Position numbers and translations under genes: made by a program. Source: Phragmites australis (lineage: Eukaryota; Streptophyta; Magnoliopsida; Poales; Poaceae). From it: a stretch of 64,000 bases of DNA. This document shows, piece by piece, positions 46,201 to 57,742 of the stretch. The DNA lies in assembly GCF_958298935.1 (NCBI RefSeq), contig NC_084942.1, positions 19,661,501 to 19,725,500 of the forward strand, in the 5' to 3' direction. The notes under the pieces were generated by a model. That model ran no database searches and had not been told where the DNA came from. It saw only the letters and a program-made list of their open reading frames with translations. Positions within the stretch are counted from its first letter, which is position 1, and every line of letters begins with the position of its first letter.

Positions 46201-48200
46201 AGAGATATCTCTCTCGTTCAGCTAAGAGAGCCGGAAGAGGGCTCACCAGGAGCCTTAGCCAGAGTTCGAGACAAAGCAGACAGTGCAGACAAAGCAGGCA
46301 GAGGAGCCTCAGCCTCAGAGGGGGATTCGAATTTCGGCCTTGACTTCATACAAGTCACCGAGGATCAAGAAGCTCTGATTTGTGCGGATTGCCGAGTGGT
46401 TCACCCCGCAGAGGGATGAGGGGGTTAGCCCCCGATTCTAGATGATTCTCTAGGAGAGCTTTCACGCGTCATACCTCAAGAGGGGGATCAGCTTGAGAGT
46501 TCATAAGAAGCTCAACTAGCACTATTTGGAGTTGGCAGCTGGAGGTGTGGACATGAGACCACACTTTGGGACTATTCCAGGGCTTGCAGAGTTGTTGTCA
46601 GGAGTGTCGTTACGTGGAGGATTAGGTGAGAGTCTTTTATACCACGGTTTGGATAGCACCTGAGAGGAACTTCATAGAGTTCATGTTCCAAGAAGAGAGT
46701 TTGAGACTCTACAGGAACAACAGGAAGAGAGTTTGAGACTCTACAGGAACAACATTCTAGAGGCGTTGAGTCTTCAGGCGAGCTCTCGGTCTTTGCATGA
46801 GACAGTACACCCTCACGCCCAGTCACCCCGCCGCCCTCTCGTTGGTGGAGTGTTCCCGACAAACAATGGGGTCCAACCTATCTTCAGGCAGTCTTTCCTT
46901 CTAGGATCACCCCGAGTGCCAGACATGCTGATTCCTGAGGTAAAGAAGTTACACATGGCTTTGAGACGTAGCCTTCTTCCGAGGATTGGATATGGAGAGG
47001 TGATCACCAGCTTGCAGCAGTGCCTGATTCTATCTATACTCACTCACCAACTCTTTGACGTAGTTGACCTGATCCTGTGTGATATTGAGAATGTGATTTA
47101 AGAGGGGATGACCATGGCCAGATGGCAGTCGTACGCTCATTTCATATCTCATTTGCTTGCACATTTGGTCAGATTCCCAGAGTTTGTTCAAGCCTACAAG
47201 CAGTCTTCCACGCACTTCAGTGTATATGATAATAGAGAGAGTAGCAGCAGAGGACCAGGCCCTTGCAGAGGCCGAGGCAGAGCTCCCGCACTCTTTTCAC
47301 CTGAGTAACATCGGTTCAGATTCTTCTGATCTCGAGTATTTCCCACCGGTCGCTAGGTCACACGGCACTAAGGCTGAAGGATCCTCTCAGGATGTTCTTA
47401 TGACTACAGTTGCTTCAGCACTTGAGACAGTGCCCTCCGTGCCCCCTTCTACACCTCCGTCAGAGTTTGTTCTCATTCTTCAGCAGATGCAGCAGCAGAC
47501 AGGCAGCCTACACCGAGTAGAAGTCCAAGTTGCAGGCAGACATGCTACGCCAGCAGGAGCAACAGCTTGTGCTGATTGAGTCGCTTCAGCAGCAGTAGTC
47601 AGGCCACGTTAGCAACACTTTAGGCTGACAGAGAGAACAATGACCGCATGTTCATATTCATATCCGGATGTCTTGGTTCTCTCTTTCAGGCATCTGGCTT
47701 CCAGCTGCCAGTAGCTCCTCAGGCATTAGCCCCAACACCTATTCCTCTCTCGAGCAGTGTCAGTGGTCTTTGTGTACACCAAATGACAACTTTTCATATG
47801 TCACCACTCTTCAGCACTGATATCTTTTCTTAGCTTGTCGAGATGACACAGAGGCTAGTCTTAGCTTCTCTTTATACACCATTGACTCCTGGCGCTCTTC
47901 GTTTTGAGGACTCACCACAACCAATCGTACCGTCTCAGCAGTCGTCCATTCAGTCTCCACCTGTCGTTCAGTCTGCTTTCGAGGAGCTCGATGTAGCATT
48001 ATAGGAGATGGCTACTCAGGATACTGGCACTACTAGCTCCACCCCAGCTCCAGCTTCAGAGGCACCTACAAATATAGTACAACCTCCTTAGCCTGTTGTT
48101 GACCCTGTTACCGTTGAGATGTCAGATTTAGATACAGATCCAGGCTCACAGTTTGAGGTGCGATCATCAGCAGCAGTACCGACTTCCTCCTCTCCTCACT
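46200..48200 (+). pseudogene. Env-like (third ORF) region of the Maximus/SIRE-type element
   Basis: After the insert, decayed frames read VPDMLIPEVKKLHMALRRSL, SLQQCLILSILTHQLFDVVD and MARWQSYAHFISHLL, then a Gln/Ser/Pro-rich acidic tail (47160-48170). This resembles the extra ORF that Maximus/SIRE-type Copia elements carry downstream of RNase H; its function is not established. A tandem duplication lies at 46693-46753 (GAGAGTTTGAGACTCTACAG twice). Many stops are present. Confidence 0.55.
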
Positions 48201-48597
48201 TTAGATGTCTAGGAGTGTACTTTTTTGTGCTTAGATGCTAAACAGGGAGAGAGTCTAGGTGATAGGGGAGTCTTTTGTGTGGAGAGAGGTAATAGAGTGG
48301 CTAGTGAGCTTTCTAGTTCTTAGTCTTAGGGGGAGCTTAGGTAGTCTAAGATCGGAATGTTGGTTCTTTGTGGCTTTTGATGTAATGACAAGCTATTTGA
48401 CTCTTAATTGATGTGTTTCACTTATCATCGTATTGTGTTTCCTTTCATGCTCTATTTTAATTCTTATTCTACTAGCATGATAGGTTGTTCTAGTGCTAGG
48501 CTTTCTTTTGCTTAATTGTTATATATCGCTATTTGCCTAGTATGATAGGGTATTCTTCAATTTATATCTTTATATTCCTATTTGTGTTGTCATTAAT

Positions 48598-48615
48598 TAC
48601 CAAAAAAGGGAAGAT
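48598..48615 (+). other. Polypurine tract
   Basis: AAAAAAGGGAAGAT lies immediately before the right LTR (TGTAGCATG at 48616), the position of the plus-strand primer of LTR retrotransposons. Confidence 0.8.
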
Positions 48616-50279
48616 TGTAGCATGTAGGTCCCTAGATAAGTGGTAAGTGTTTCAGTGATTAATGACAACCGTATTATTATGACTAACACATATGTTTTGA
48701 AGGGAATCAAAAACTTAATTCACAATGATTATATGAGTTTTCTTGGTCCCTCATGAGATTTGTTATTGGACGATCAACAGACATTTGCGTCAAAAATAAG
48801 GATCTTCCAGTTCAAAGTGTTACAAGGTGATGAAGAACACTTAGAGTAGATATAGGTTCCTTTCTAGTCTTTTGACCATAATATAAAAGGGGGCTAAGTG
48901 TTGTAGCTTGATCTAGTTGAGTCTAGACTTAGTTAGACGCACACTTGCAAAAATCTAGCACTAGATATCTCAAAGAAGCATATGGGTGAGAAGTCAAGAA
49001 GTTAGTGCTCAAAGTCGATTAAATTGGATGAGCTTCAGAATTTTTGTTCGCATTGGATTGTCCGGTGATGAAGGACTTGTACTCACCAGACCTTATTCCT
49101 ATTCTAAGAAGAAGCTGAATGACCTCACCAGATTGTTAGGTGATGATAAATATGTGCATCAGAGTATTTAACAAAAGGGACATTTTCTAAGGAAAATTGA
49201 AGTTAAGTACACCAGATTGTCCGGTGTTCAGAGAAGATGACCACCAGAGCATTTAACAGAAACTTGAAATTTTTGGAGGAATTGGAATTCAAGGCACCGG
49301 ATGGTCTGGTGTTGAGATGTGCACAAGAGCATTTTCAGACTTGGTGTCTCGGTGCATGGGAAATGAACTCACCGGATTGTCCAGTGATGTGGTATGAACA
49401 ACACCGATGCTTTTCAAGCAACGACTATTGACAGATGGCAGGCCAACTTTTGAAAAAGGTTATTCACTAGATTGTTCGGTGTGTACAATAGTGTGCACAT
49501 CAGATCATCCGGTGTTCATAGAAAGTGTGGATAGTTGCGCAACAGTTAGATTTGGACCTCTAGCCTATGTATACCCCCTCACTCGATTTCATTCATCCCT
49601 CTTGCAACCCAGAAGAGTTCATACACTGTGTGTGTCATCAAAAAGCAAGGAAGAACACTTGAGTTGATAGCCAAATCCCTAATTGAAGGTTAAAGACTTC
49701 ATTAGTGCTTTAAGACTAGCGAGTATGCATCTAGCTGTTGTTTAGACTTGATAGGGATCAAGTGAACTAGTTAGCTTGTTACTCTTGGTGGTTAGTAACA
49801 CCTAGCTGGTCATAGTGATTGAAGGTGTTCTTGATGAGCTCTTAGAGTTCTTGTGGGAGCCCTGGGAAGAACTTGTACTTGGTTTGATGCTCACCAATCT
49901 AAAGATAGAGAAGTGACGATTACTAGTGAGCACTTGAGTCTTGATGACTAAGGGGGCGATATCCTTAGTAGATGCTCCAACAAAGATTAACGAAAAGTGC
50001 CAACTCTTTGATACCTTAGAAAAAAATCGATATCCTCTTTCCCTACTCATCTTCTATTCTGTAATTTATTTTTAGCATCTACTTTATGCAAGTTTCAATT
50101 CCTCAATTTACCCTTAAGTTATATGCTTGCACGTTTATTCTCCATGTTCTAGCTTGCTTGCTCGAGTAGTGCATTTCCTTCTTCTAAACTAAAGCTGCTC
50201 CTTATTTTAGAAATTGATAGCTGTTTTAAGATTTGATTAGATCTCTATTCACTCACTCTATGATCATTAGATCCTTTCA
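48616..50279 (+). repeat. Right (3') LTR, full length
   Basis: It is 1664 bases, TG...CA, against 1303 for the left LTR. It keeps the 348-base segment between GCATCTA copies at 49727-49733 and 50075-50081, plus a further ~18-base difference near 50133. Confidence 0.92.
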
Positions 50280-50284
50280 TCTTC

Positions 50285-51555
50285 GCAAGCCTCCGGTCGG
50301 GCAGAAAATATTCGTCCTGTTTTCGCCCTTACGTCCACCTTCAAATAGGTTTCACTGTTGACTTCACTATTCAATTGGCTAAAACAGTCTTTTAATTATT
50401 TAGCCAAGTAAAATGGAACTATATAGTTTGACTTTCCATAAAAAAATATGTTATGAATATTGTATACTTATCACTATTTGCATACATATGAGAAATTAAC
50501 AGTTGAAACTTGAATAATAAAGTCAACAATGATGATTATTTGTAAACAGAAGTATTAAACGGATAAGCTACGATCGATTACTCAAATGCATCAAGTTTCC
50601 TTAATAAAATAAATGAGTCAACTATAGCAAAAAAGATATTAGCAGATAGCAATTGCCATGCCCAACCAATTGTGCAGTCTGGTCCACGGATTCTCTTCTT
50701 TTTCTCTGGCTTGAATTGTCACTCACCTAATGATATTTTTTAATTTCTTTTGACCGCTCCTCGTGCAAGATGTCATTTTAGTGACTGAAAGTATCCTGAC
50801 TGGGGAAGAAAAACAGCTTCCAGAGATTCAGCTTCTATTTTGACCCATTTGCATGGTTGACAATCCCCATGTAAAAGTATTCATCTCCAGATCCACTTTT
50901 GCCAGATGAACCATCAGACATTGGCCACAGCTGCAAATCTGAATCAGCAGAGAACACATTGCACTGCTCCTCACCACTCTTTTCCAGCCTTTACAGCCCT
51001 CCTCAGCCAACCACTTGAGCTGCTGCCACAAAAAAGGGCCACAACCACAAGCTGTTCATGAATGGAGAGATGCGCTTTGCATCTTCAACAAAGCTGGCAT
51101 TTTTCAAAGCAGCAAAGGCTCACGAGCCAAAGGGGAAAGCAATGGAGGCAACCTGGAGGTGTCATCATCCATGGGCAGTGTAGCTTTCATCAAACTAACC
51201 AAAAGAGGAACACAAGGCCTCAAGGGCATCATTTACTGTTGTAAATAGGAACAAATCACCATCCCAAGAACTATCTTTTCTTTGCCATCAAGGAAGCAAG
51301 GCACGGGTACGAGGTCAGGGACAACAGAGCGCCGATTAGAGGAAATTCTATTTTGCTCTTGATGGAAGGAGTTGTAAGGTAGACTGCCAATTTCACAACA
51401 TTACATTTCTGGCTAAAACACTGGGATTTAACAGAGTGGGCTATTCCCTGAACCTATAATACACTACAATCTGCTGAACACAGATGATGAATAAAACAAA
51501 AGTGAGAAGCTTACAGACCCAACACTACCAGGAATGATGAGAAGAGAACTAGGGG
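50285..51555. other. Flank of the Copia element and 3' side of GUN1
   Basis: 50285-50780 is AT-rich with no signal. The portion next to 51555 should contain the GUN1 3' UTR (minus strand). Short frames here show no family. Confidence 0.35.
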
Positions 51556-54500
51556 CTACAACTGCAATGCCTGTAACCTCAGTATCAGATCAGACTGGTT
51601 TGCATGCTGTACTCGCTTGTCCTGGAGGAGGAGGATGTTGATGGTGCCAGACTCTCTCAACCAAGCAGCCACCACAGCACTGGGCGACACAAACCTTCCA
51701 ATGTTAAAGCGCTCAACCTGAAACGGTGCTCCAATTGAAAGGAGCAACGCTTCAATGACACGGCGGAGAGTACTTCCACCAGCTATCTTGCTATGCTTTC
51801 CCCATCCTGTGAGAATGCTGTAGAGACATACCAAACATGGTGTCAGTTCAAGTGAACTTATATCCTACAATTCCATATTTGCACAACTGCATGATTAATT
51901 GGAAGTGAAACAGACAAAGCAGAAAAAGAAAATGTACTAGCATCAAGTTCTAGATATCAAGGATCAAATACCTTAAAAATTCAGGCATAGCTCGTCCTTC
52001 GAAGACAATAGAGCGCACATTAAGGAGCCATGCATGAACCATTGCTTGAGCTGCACCACATGACATAAGGTGCAGGTCCAAGCAGAACTCACTCCATGTG
52101 TTCTCCCAAACACGACGGTTTACCCCTTCGAGCACAATTTGCTGGGCTCCTTGCCTCTGAAAACGGTCAGGAACACAAATGTGTCACCACGACTCCAAGA
52201 CCACTAGGCTATAACAAGAGATTTACATATTTGGAAAGTATTTACATAACTCAAGCAATGAAAAGGAAGGATGGAAAGATGGGAGATGACAAATAATTGA
52301 AGTTGTCAAAAGCTAAATCAGATATCAAAGTAATTTTCTTTTAAATATGATTTATCAGTCAAAAATAATATCATTAGTGAATAATTTGATCTTTTGAACA
52401 ACAACAGTACTTGAATCCAGATATACACTAAGGACTGAACCTACCTGGCCAAAATGCCATAGCACGTCAGTAAGAGCATTGTAAAAGGCAGAAGATGTTG
52501 GAGAATCCATGTGTCCCAACTGATTAAAGAGGGACAGTGCTTGAGACCAAACTTCTCGATGGCCCATCAAAAGCCCATACGCAACCCCGTAGACAAAGTT
52601 ATCAAACAAACGAAGTTGTTCCAGTAAAAGGGCGGCATCTTCAAAACAATTACAGCGACTGCAAGAACAAGATTAAAGCAAATAGTTAGAAAGCACATAA
52701 AACTTAAGAGGCACACATATATAAAACATGATTTCCTAGATAAATTTGCAGACTCATCTTTCACTTTTGTGTGTTTATGTTTTGAATAACACAAGGACAC
52801 ATTTAGTGTACCCTCTTTTCTAGAATCAACGAAAAATGATAGGCTATAAATTAAAGAGTAATTTTGTGTACTCATGAAACACGGCAAAGCTGAAGGTTAA
52901 CCAGTGTGAACATAAATCCATATTGAAGGTATCAAGTTTAAGTTGTCAAATAAACAGTTTAATGTCCAGCGTAATGTAGCACCAATTGTTGTATTTTTTA
53001 CTAGTATAATGTCAAGTGGGTGCATTGTTATGGCCTTGTCTAGTACAAAGAGCTAGAATCACATTAGCATTAGAAAGCTCTAACAAAACAATGAAGACAT
53101 ACCTGCAAGCATTCAGGATGGCAGAAAATGTTACAACATTTGGCCGTACACCCTGCTGGACCATCTTCTGAAATAATTCCAGAATGAAAAATAAATCCTG
53201 GGACCTCCTCATCCGAACATCCGTGGCAGAGCGCCCTCCTGTTGTTGCTGGATTAGCAGCCCTTACAATCTGGCCACCATAAACCCCAACAATTCCCACG
53301 TTGCCAATCTCAGGATCCTCCTCGGTAAGTATCTTAGACTTCCCAAATGCATCGATAATTGTGTTGTAGGTTACAACATTTGGCTTGATACCCATCTTCA
53401 TCATCTCATCAAGCAAAGACAATGCACACTCTACCAAACCATTCTTGGCCAACGTATCAATAAAAGAGCTGAACAGAACAACATCTGCCTTTAGGCCAGA
53501 CTCCTTAAAATCCAAGTAGACATTAAATGCATCTCCGTGCATTCCTGCCTTTGAATAGATATCTATCAAAGTTGAGTATGTCAGCACACTAGGAGATACG
53601 CCTTGTGCCCGCATATCTTGAACAAGGAAAGAGACCATGTCCAAGCGTCCCTGCTTTCCATATCCATTAATCAAGGAATTGTAAGTAACAGTATCCTTCT
53701 CAATACCCAAATTCTCCATCTCTTCGCACACAGTAGCAATTTCATCATACTTCCCTGTCTTCACATATATAGCCAGCAAGGTGTTATAGCAAACTCGGTC
53801 CAATTGAATTCCCAAAGACTTCATCTTTTCATGCAACTTGAGTGCCTCGTCATATTTTCCCAGTTTGGAGAATCCATCCATAAGTGTACTGTATGTAACA
53901 ACATTTGGCTTGACATTGTTAGCTTCCATATCCAATACAACCTGCATAGCCAGCTCCATGTTGCCACACTTGCAAATTGCATCGACAAATGTGTTATAAG
54001 TGTAAATGTCGCGCCCACTGCCAAGATGGATCATTTCATCAAAGACAGTACGAGCGTCCTCCAAATGCCCAGCCCGGCTACATGCAGCAAGAAGTGAATT
54101 AAACGTCTTGCGGTCAGGACAGAGCCCATCCTGCAGCATCTGACGGAAATATCCGAGTGTGAACCTAAGGTCAACACCACCTTTGCCGCATGCATCAATC
54201 ACCGCATTGTATGACACCGTGGTAGGCTGCAAGCCCACACCCTTCATGGACTCGAGCACCCCCATGGCCTCAGTTGCGAGCCCACTCCTCGCATAAGCTG
54301 AGATGAGTGCAGAGTGTGCAAACACTGTGTTGCCATAGCCCCCTGCAATGCCAGTATCAAAAGCCCTCCTTGCAAGGTCTGGCCGGCCCATCTTGCCTAG
54401 TGCACCAATGGCAGAAGTCAGAAGTTTGCCTTTGTTGACGGCACCACCACCAACAAGGGGCAATGCAGCATAAAACACCTCGAACGCACGGAGCGCCGAT

Positions 54501-55024
54501 TTGTCCCTGTCGCCGAGCTCCCGAAGGATCTGGCAGTAGTCCTCAGGAGCAACTAGCTCACCGCGGAAGGACGAAAGGGCCGCATCGAGCGCTCGCCGGT
54601 CTTCAGGCGCCACGCGGAGCAGCTTGTCGACGCAGCGCCCCGCGGCGGCCGAGGACGCGCGCCCGCGGTATTGTGCGCCAGGACCGCGGCTGCGTTTGGA
54701 GATGGTCTTCGTGGTGCGCGCGCGCCGGAACTCCGGGCCGAGCGCGGCCGCCGCAGTCGCGTCGCGCTGTGGCTGCACCCACGGCGCGCCGGGGCCGACG
54801 AAGATCGGGTTCTGGACGGGCGGGCACGCCGCGGAAGGTGACGCCGCCGCGAGGAAGGGCGGCGGGCACAGCGCCGCCGCGGCGGCCGACGCCGAGGCCG
54901 GCGGCGCCGACGCGTGCAGCCGCGCGGTGGCCGTGGCCGTGGCAGCCGCCGCCGCGGACGCCGAGTGGTGCGCCGGGTGATGCGACGCCGCGTGCGCCTG
55001 CGACGGTGTGAAGTGCGTCGCCAT
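51556..55024 (-). CDS. GUN1: GUN1 (GENOMES UNCOUPLED 1), plastid PPR-SMR protein
   Basis: Four exons join in phase: 55024-53103, 52658-52445, 52156-51972, 51817-51556; 860 residues. The N-terminal ~110 residues are Ala/Thr/Ser/Arg-rich, fitting a chloroplast transit peptide. PPR repeats run from about 165 to 680 ([65 protein letters not shown] and so on). The C-terminal SMR domain shows [19 protein letters not shown] (about 738) and [10 protein letters not shown] (about 775). Order and exon sequence match Arabidopsis GUN1, including SRCN at the exon 1/2 junction. GUN1 integrates plastid distress signals that repress nuclear photosynthesis genes. An in-frame ATG 33 bases upstream (55057) is possible, but MATHF at 55024 suits the family. 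No break is seen. Confidence 0.95.
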
Positions 55025-56269
55025 CCCAGCAGCAGCAGCAGCCTCCCAGCAAACCACGCAAGAATCACCTCCTCACCGAATTCTTCTTCCCAAACCCGGT
55101 CAAATTCCTCCCACAAAATGCAACCAAGCTCCAATTTTTTTCCACGGATCACCAACTCCACAACCCCTAATCCCCGCCTATATCCTAATCCAATCGAATC
55201 AGGCTAAACTGGAATCGAATCTCCGGGCTCTCGGGCGGGAGACACTAGCACTACCCAAAGAAAGCTCCAAAAAACCGGGATTTTATGGCAAAAACAGGGC
55301 CGTTCCCATGCGGGACGACGGTAACTGGGTCATCATGCTGGTGGCGATTGATTTAGCGATAAGATTATGGGGTTTGGCGACGGATTTCGCGAGGCGGGGA
55401 AGAACACACGCGTGGCGTGGGTGCGGAAGGGAAGAGATAAGACGCAAAAAAAAAAAGTGAGCAAATTTTGGACTGGATTGTGGGACGTACACCTCGGAAG
55501 ATTTCCTTTGCAAGCTACACCTTTCGTACAGATTGCTTCATTGACTGGTTAGCTGACATGTGGGTCCTTGGTTGGGGGGCCCACTTGCAGTGAACTGTAG
55601 AGGGCGTTGTCGTTTCGTGGGGTTCGAGGAGGCGTGTTGCTTCGAGGACGCTGAGGAGGGGGAGGGGATGACATGTGGGGCTGGAGATGCGGGGCGCATG
55701 AGCTGGCGTGTTTCGTGGCGGACGATTGGGTGGCCGAGGCGGCTGCTGAGCTGGCAAAGTGCTATGGTCACTCGTAGTGTAGCTGCACTTTCTTTTTCAG
55801 GTACAACTCCGACGCACTTACACTCATACATCCACATACAGTAACGTCTAAATTAGATCGTAGGTATAATTTTATGTAGCATAGATATATGTTTTGATCA
55901 TTTAACACACTCATATATGTATGTGTAATATTTTTCGAGATTAAAATGCAAAATAATATAAGTGCATGTGCCGAACCTAGAACTCGAATTAGAAACTCTC
56001 GAAACAGAACAAGGATAGTCTTTGGCCCACCAGGGTGGCCTGACGGCAACATTAGAGACATTGAATGGGGAACTATGTACCGTAATTAAATATCATATAT
56101 CTTTTTAGTTACAGTATCGTCATATTTATAGGTTGTACCTAACCACTCCGTTACAATGTATAATAATACCCCTCTAACTGTCATATTTCTGTATATTCAA
56201 GGACAATATAGTATTATTTTTAAGTACATCTGCTCTATTTGCAGTAATACCCTTCTGGCTCTTCAGTTG
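55025..56269. other. GUN1 upstream region and spacer
   Basis: This is the 5' side of GUN1 (minus strand) followed by AT-rich spacer. No TATA box is convincing and no other gene is recognised. Confidence 0.35.
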
Positions 56270-57742
56270 CCAGTTTTGCTTCTGCCATACTCCCAAAGGC
56301 CTACGACCGATGGCACTTTCGGAGCACCTTCGCTCGTCTTCCTCACAGCACCATGCGATGGTCTTTGCCTTGCCTTCGAAGGCTTGTCGAGGGCTTCACC
56401 CGTGACGGCACCTTCGGTGTCCCTTCGGTTGATTCCCTCCGAAGCCCATCAGAGATCCTCGGACGACTCCCGAAGGCTCGCCAATGGCTTCACTGATACC
56501 GGCATCCGAACACACTTTGATCACACCAAGCGTTTGTAAAGTATCTTCAGTATGTCCGAAGGGTTCCTACAACATATTAAAACCACAATTGTAAGCTATT
56601 AGTAAACGATGGTCGCAAAGGTCTTTGATCCTTGAAGGGACCTTTGAAACCATCCCCAATAGTAGCCCCCCACAGGCAAGGCTCTTCTTCGATGGACCGG
56701 ACCCGTGAACTAGATGGTAGCACAGAAACGTTGTCCCTTTCGGCTAGTCGAAGGACTCTCGGCCTAAGGTTTGCCTTTAGCGAAGGAGCCCCCTTTTGCG
56801 TCTGGTCAATATAACTTTGTGCTCATAACATTTGCTAGTGAAACGGCTCAAGTTTGTTTATATTAATATTTTTTTTGGAACTGTTTTGCATTAACTGCTA
56901 CAAAAGGAGATAGCTTAATCCCAAATGGACGCCTTAACTACCGCTAGGGATGGTTCGGATCTCGAACCGACGTCTTTTCAACTGGCCTTAGACTTTTTAT
57001 CAATATATATTTCAACCCTGAGGTCATTTTCGCAGTGGACTCTGCTGCTTCAATCTTGCTCGCACACCTTTTTCCTCCCTGCACGAAGGCATCTGCAACC
57101 CTTCGTACACACAATCCAGATAGCCTAACACGATTGCTCCGAAGAGCAAATCTAGCACACCAAAGACATATTGGATTGGGCGATTTAAAGTTGACGATGA
57201 AGCCCTAGCTGAACTGATTAAGGAAGACCTCATTAGCGATGTCTCTAAGGTTAGGTTCCCGAAGGACCAGGAGTTCCCTACACCGAAAAAAGATGAAGCC
57301 GTTGTGTTTGTGGATTACTTTTGGGCCGAGCTTCATCTTCCATGTGACGAGATTGTCTTGAAGGTCCTGAAAATGTTTGAAATCTTCCTTCATCAGTTGA
57401 CACCGAATGCCATCGTGCGGCTCAGTCTCTTCGCCTGGGCGGCACAATCAGAGGGGGGAAGGCCTCGGTCAAGGCCTTCATTGCAGCTCACCAGTTTCAC
57501 CACCATCCGAAGCCAGTCTTCAAAGCCAACATGCAAAGCGAGGCCCACTACGGCTGTGTCAACTTTACCTACCGACATGACCTAACGACACCTGTTGTGG
57601 CCTATAAGAATATGTGGGTGAAGGACTGAACGCAATGGTGGTTCTACCATAAGGTAGACGAAAAGGAGTACCTTGTATCCAAGTGCCAAGAGTACAAACG
57701 GAACCGAGCCTCAGATGTACTACTGAAGGATTCCTAGTGGGC
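56270..57742 (+). pseudogene. Gypsy-type transposon-domain (PF04195-like) protein, 5' part
   Basis: From about 57160 the reading RFKVDDEALAELIKEDLI runs into FVDYFWAELHLPCDEIVLKV, FLHQLTPNAIVRLSLFAWA and VAYKNMWVKD, then WWFYHKVDEKEY. This is the pattern of the 'putative gypsy type transposon' domain of non-autonomous grass retroelements. A frame change near 57460 and a stop at 57627 break it. Upstream DNA (56280-56800) is full of CGAAGG/CCTTCG words and may be its leader. The reading continues after the insertion at 57743. Confidence 0.6.

Larger units (their letters stand above)
40770..50279 (+). mobile_element. Dead Copia LTR retrotransposon, Maximus/SIRE type
   Basis: Two LTRs (40770-42072 and 48616-50279), each TG...CA, flank an internal region with a primer-binding site, gag, protease, integrase and an env-like region in Copia order. 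The 5-base flanks are ACTTC (left) and TCTTC (right), a target duplication with one difference. Over the first ~125 aligned bases the LTRs differ at about 16 sites, mostly transitions, so the insertion is old. Reverse transcriptase and RNase H are missing, replaced by an unrelated LTR-like piece. It cannot move by itself. Confidence 0.92.

Noticed and set aside
54463..55207. Several long Arg/Pro/Ala-rich open frames on both strands
   Set aside because: They are shadows of the GC-rich GUN1 exon 1; the PPR reading is continuous and matches the family.
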